From: JBHENN01 sp046262015 | GTDB taxonomy: Bacteria; Actinomycetota; CADDZG01; WHSQ01 | Assembly: GCA_046262015.1 (NCBI GenBank) | Contig: JBHENN010000128.1 | Location: 1-5,216 of the forward strand | Direction: 5' to 3' | Length of the DNA: 5,216 bases | Shown: positions 3,875-5,216 of the stretch, one piece after another | Position numbering within the stretch: position 1 is the first letter of the stretch | Layout of the letters: each line of letters begins with the position of its first letter | Position numbers and translations under genes: made by a program | Notes under the pieces: model-generated | What the model saw: the letters and a program-made list of their open reading frames with translations, nothing else | Databases searched by the model: none | What the model was told of the DNA's origin: nothing

Positions 3875-5216
3875 ATGCGAGCGCGCTATCCGGACACGGA
3901 CGGCTATATCGAGAACGACGGCGTCAAGATCGCCTACGAGGTCTTCGGGAGCGGCGAGAGGACGATCCTTCTCCTGCCGACCTGGTCCATCGTCCACTCC
4001 CGCTACTGGAAGATGCAGGTTCCCTACCTATCGCGCTACGCACGCGTGATCACCTTCGACCCGCGCGGGAACGGTCGTTCCGACCGTCCTACTGGAGCCA
4101 GCGCGTACAAGTCTTCGGAGTTCGCGGCGGACGCGGTCGGGGTCCTCGACGCGGTCGGGGTCCGCACGGCATCAATCGTCTGTCTCTCCGTCGGAGCGGA
4201 GCACGCACTGACCCTGGCTGCGGATCATCCCGCTCGCGTTGCGTCGGTGGCCTTCATCGGGCCGCTCACAGCACTGGGGGCGCCACCAGGAGCGCGCCGC
4301 CATTCCTTCGATGACGCGCTCGATACCGACGAAGGCTGGGCGAAGTTCAATGCGCACTACTGGCTCCGGGACTACGACGGCTTCCTCGACTTCTTCTTCA
4401 ACTGCAACTTTTCCGAGCCACATTCATCGAAGGGTTTCGAGGACGCGTGGGCATGGGCGCACGAAACGACACCCGAGATCCTCATCGACACGATCCGCGC
4501 GCGCGTGCTCGAAGAAGACGACGTGCGCGATCTGTGCGCGCGGGTCGGATGCCCGACGTTAGTGATCCAGGGCGCCGACGACCAGGTCACGGGACCGAGC
4601 CGGGGTATCGCCCTCGCGGAGGCCTTGTCGGCCCCGATAGTGACGATCGAAGGTTCCGGTCACAGCCCTCATACACGCGATCCGGTCAAGGTGAATCTGC
4701 TCCTTCGGGACTTCTTCGATCTCCGACCGGTCCCCGAACGGTGGACGCGCGCCCGGAACCGGAGCAAGCGGGCGCTTTTCGTCTCATCACCGATCGGACT
4801 CGGACACGCTCGTCGGGACGTTGCGATCGCCGGCGAGCTCCGGAAGATCCATCCCGAACTCGAGATCGAATGGCTCGCGCAAGCTCCGGTGACAAAGGCG
4901 CTCCAAGAGCGTGGCGAAGTGATTCATGCCGCCTCGCGTCTGCTGTCGAGCGAGGTCGAGCACATCGAGAACGAGTGCGGCGAGCACGCGCTGCACGTCT
5001 TCCAAACATGGCGGAACATGGATGAGATCCTGCTCAACAACTTCATGGTGTTTCACGATCTGATCGAGCAGGAGCATTTCGATGTGTGGATCGGCGACGA
5101 GGCGTGGGAGCTCGATCATTACCTGCACGAGAATCCCGAGCAGAAGCGAGCGCCCTTCGTGTGGCTCACCGATTTCGTCGGCTGGCTTCCCATGCCCGAA
5201 GGTGGGGAGCGCGAAG
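3875..5216 (+). CDS. Alpha/beta hydrolase fused to GT-B-like glycosyltransferase (3' end outside window)
   Basis: An open frame of 447 codons without a stop to the window edge. Residues 1-283 form an alpha/beta hydrolase. DGYIENDGVKIAYEVFG opens the fold, TFDPRGNGRSDRP (60-72) is the typical strand-4 loop, the nucleophile elbow is CLSVG with Ser105 (Cys replaces the usual first Gly), the acid is probably Asp236 in QGADDQV, and the base is His263 in GSGHSPH. The triad is therefore complete. A basic linker (about 284-299, RWTRARNRSKR) leads into ALFVSSPIGLGHARRD (300-315). This is the N-terminal glycine/histidine motif of GT-B glycosyltransferases (MurG or macrolide glycosyltransferase style), followed by IEWLAQAPVTKALQERGE and VWIGDEAWELD. 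The donor-binding C-terminal half lies beyond the window. Substrates are unknown; esterase or haloperoxidase-like hydrolase for the first domain and small-molecule glycosyl transfer for the second are family-based guesses. Start: ATG 4 bases after the cupin stop, with AGGGCGAG upstream inside the cupin gene. Confidence 0.85.
   Translation, partial: MRARYPDTDGYIENDGVKIAYEVFGSGERTILLLPTWSIVHSRYWKMQVPYLSRYARVITFDPRGNGRSDRPTGASAYKSSEFAADAVGVLDAVGVRTASIVCLSVGAEHALTLAADHPARVASVAFIGPLTALGAPPGARRHSFDDALDTDEGWAKFNAHYWLRDYDGFLDFFFNCNFSEPHSSKGFEDAWAWAHETTPEILIDTIRARVLEEDDVRDLCARVGCPTLVIQGADDQVTGPSRGIALAEALSAPIVTIEGSGHSPHTRDPVKVNLLLRDFFDLRPVPERWTRARNRSKRALFVSSPIGLGHARRDVAIAGELRKIHPELEIEWLAQAPVTKALQERGEVIHAASRLLSSEVEHIENECGEHALHVFQTWRNMDEILLNNFMVFHDLIEQEHFDVWIGDEAWELDHYLHENPEQKRAPFVWLTDFVGWLPMPEGGERE

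Noticed and set aside
4130..4163. 18-base tandem repeat (GACGCGGTCGGGGTCC twice) encoding DAVGVLDAVGV
   Set aside because: Alpha/beta hydrolases normally have a helix of this composition just before the nucleophile strand, and the two copies do not lengthen it noticeably. It is probably similar codons for similar residues.
4447..5025. Plus-strand frame of 192 codons inside the hydrolase-glycosyltransferase gene
   Set aside because: It is an out-of-frame reading rich in Arg/Ser/Pro. The main frame carries the hydrolase triad and the GT motif continuously through this region.
1..5216. CRISPR array, tRNA, rRNA or riboswitch
   Set aside because: No regularly spaced repeats, cloverleaf, rRNA-like sequence or long structured leader was seen. 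All intergenic spaces are short.

Overview
The window is GC-rich and codon-dense. It has four genes on the minus strand on the left, three on the plus strand on the right, and one compact divergent control region between the two arms. The leaderless-looking antitoxin start, the TTG start, and the protein types (Glyoxalase-like VOC, TetR, secreted vanadium haloperoxidase-like protein) suggest a soil-type actinobacterium or a related high-GC lineage. That placement is inferred from general style only; no rRNA or marker gene is present.

Left edge (1-390, minus strand): a type II toxin-antitoxin pair. A Phd/RelB-like antitoxin is followed, with a 4-base overlap, by a RelE-like toxin that runs off the window. 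The 219-base gap at 391-609 holds the promoter region of this pair, a terminator-like hairpin for the next gene, and a plus-strand stretch resembling a small decayed piece of an IS256/mutator-type transposase.

Middle (610-1901, minus strand): a VOC/Glyoxalase-like protein and, 35 bases upstream of it, a TetR-family regulator. They are probably co-transcribed from the divergent control region.

Control region (1902-2050): a very good sigma70-type plus-strand promoter (TTGACA, 17 bases, TACATT) has a 16-bp perfect dyad directly over its predicted start site. A near-copy of that dyad lies 76 bp away, next to the tetR start. This is the classic layout of a TetR repressor controlling both itself and a divergent target.

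Right arm (2051-5216, plus strand): a probable operon of three genes. The first encodes an exported protein of the vanadium-dependent haloperoxidase/PAP2 family that keeps most vanadate-binding residues but has Thr where the catalytic His of the SGH motif is expected. The second encodes a 119-residue cupin-like protein with an unusual C-x-C-x-H motif. The third, 4 bases further on, is an open-ended frame that joins a complete alpha/beta hydrolase to the N-terminal part of a GT-B-like glycosyltransferase. Read together, the arm looks like a repressor-controlled oxidative, hydrolytic and glycosyl-transfer module, either for tailoring or for detoxifying a small molecule. The substrate cannot be read from the sequence.
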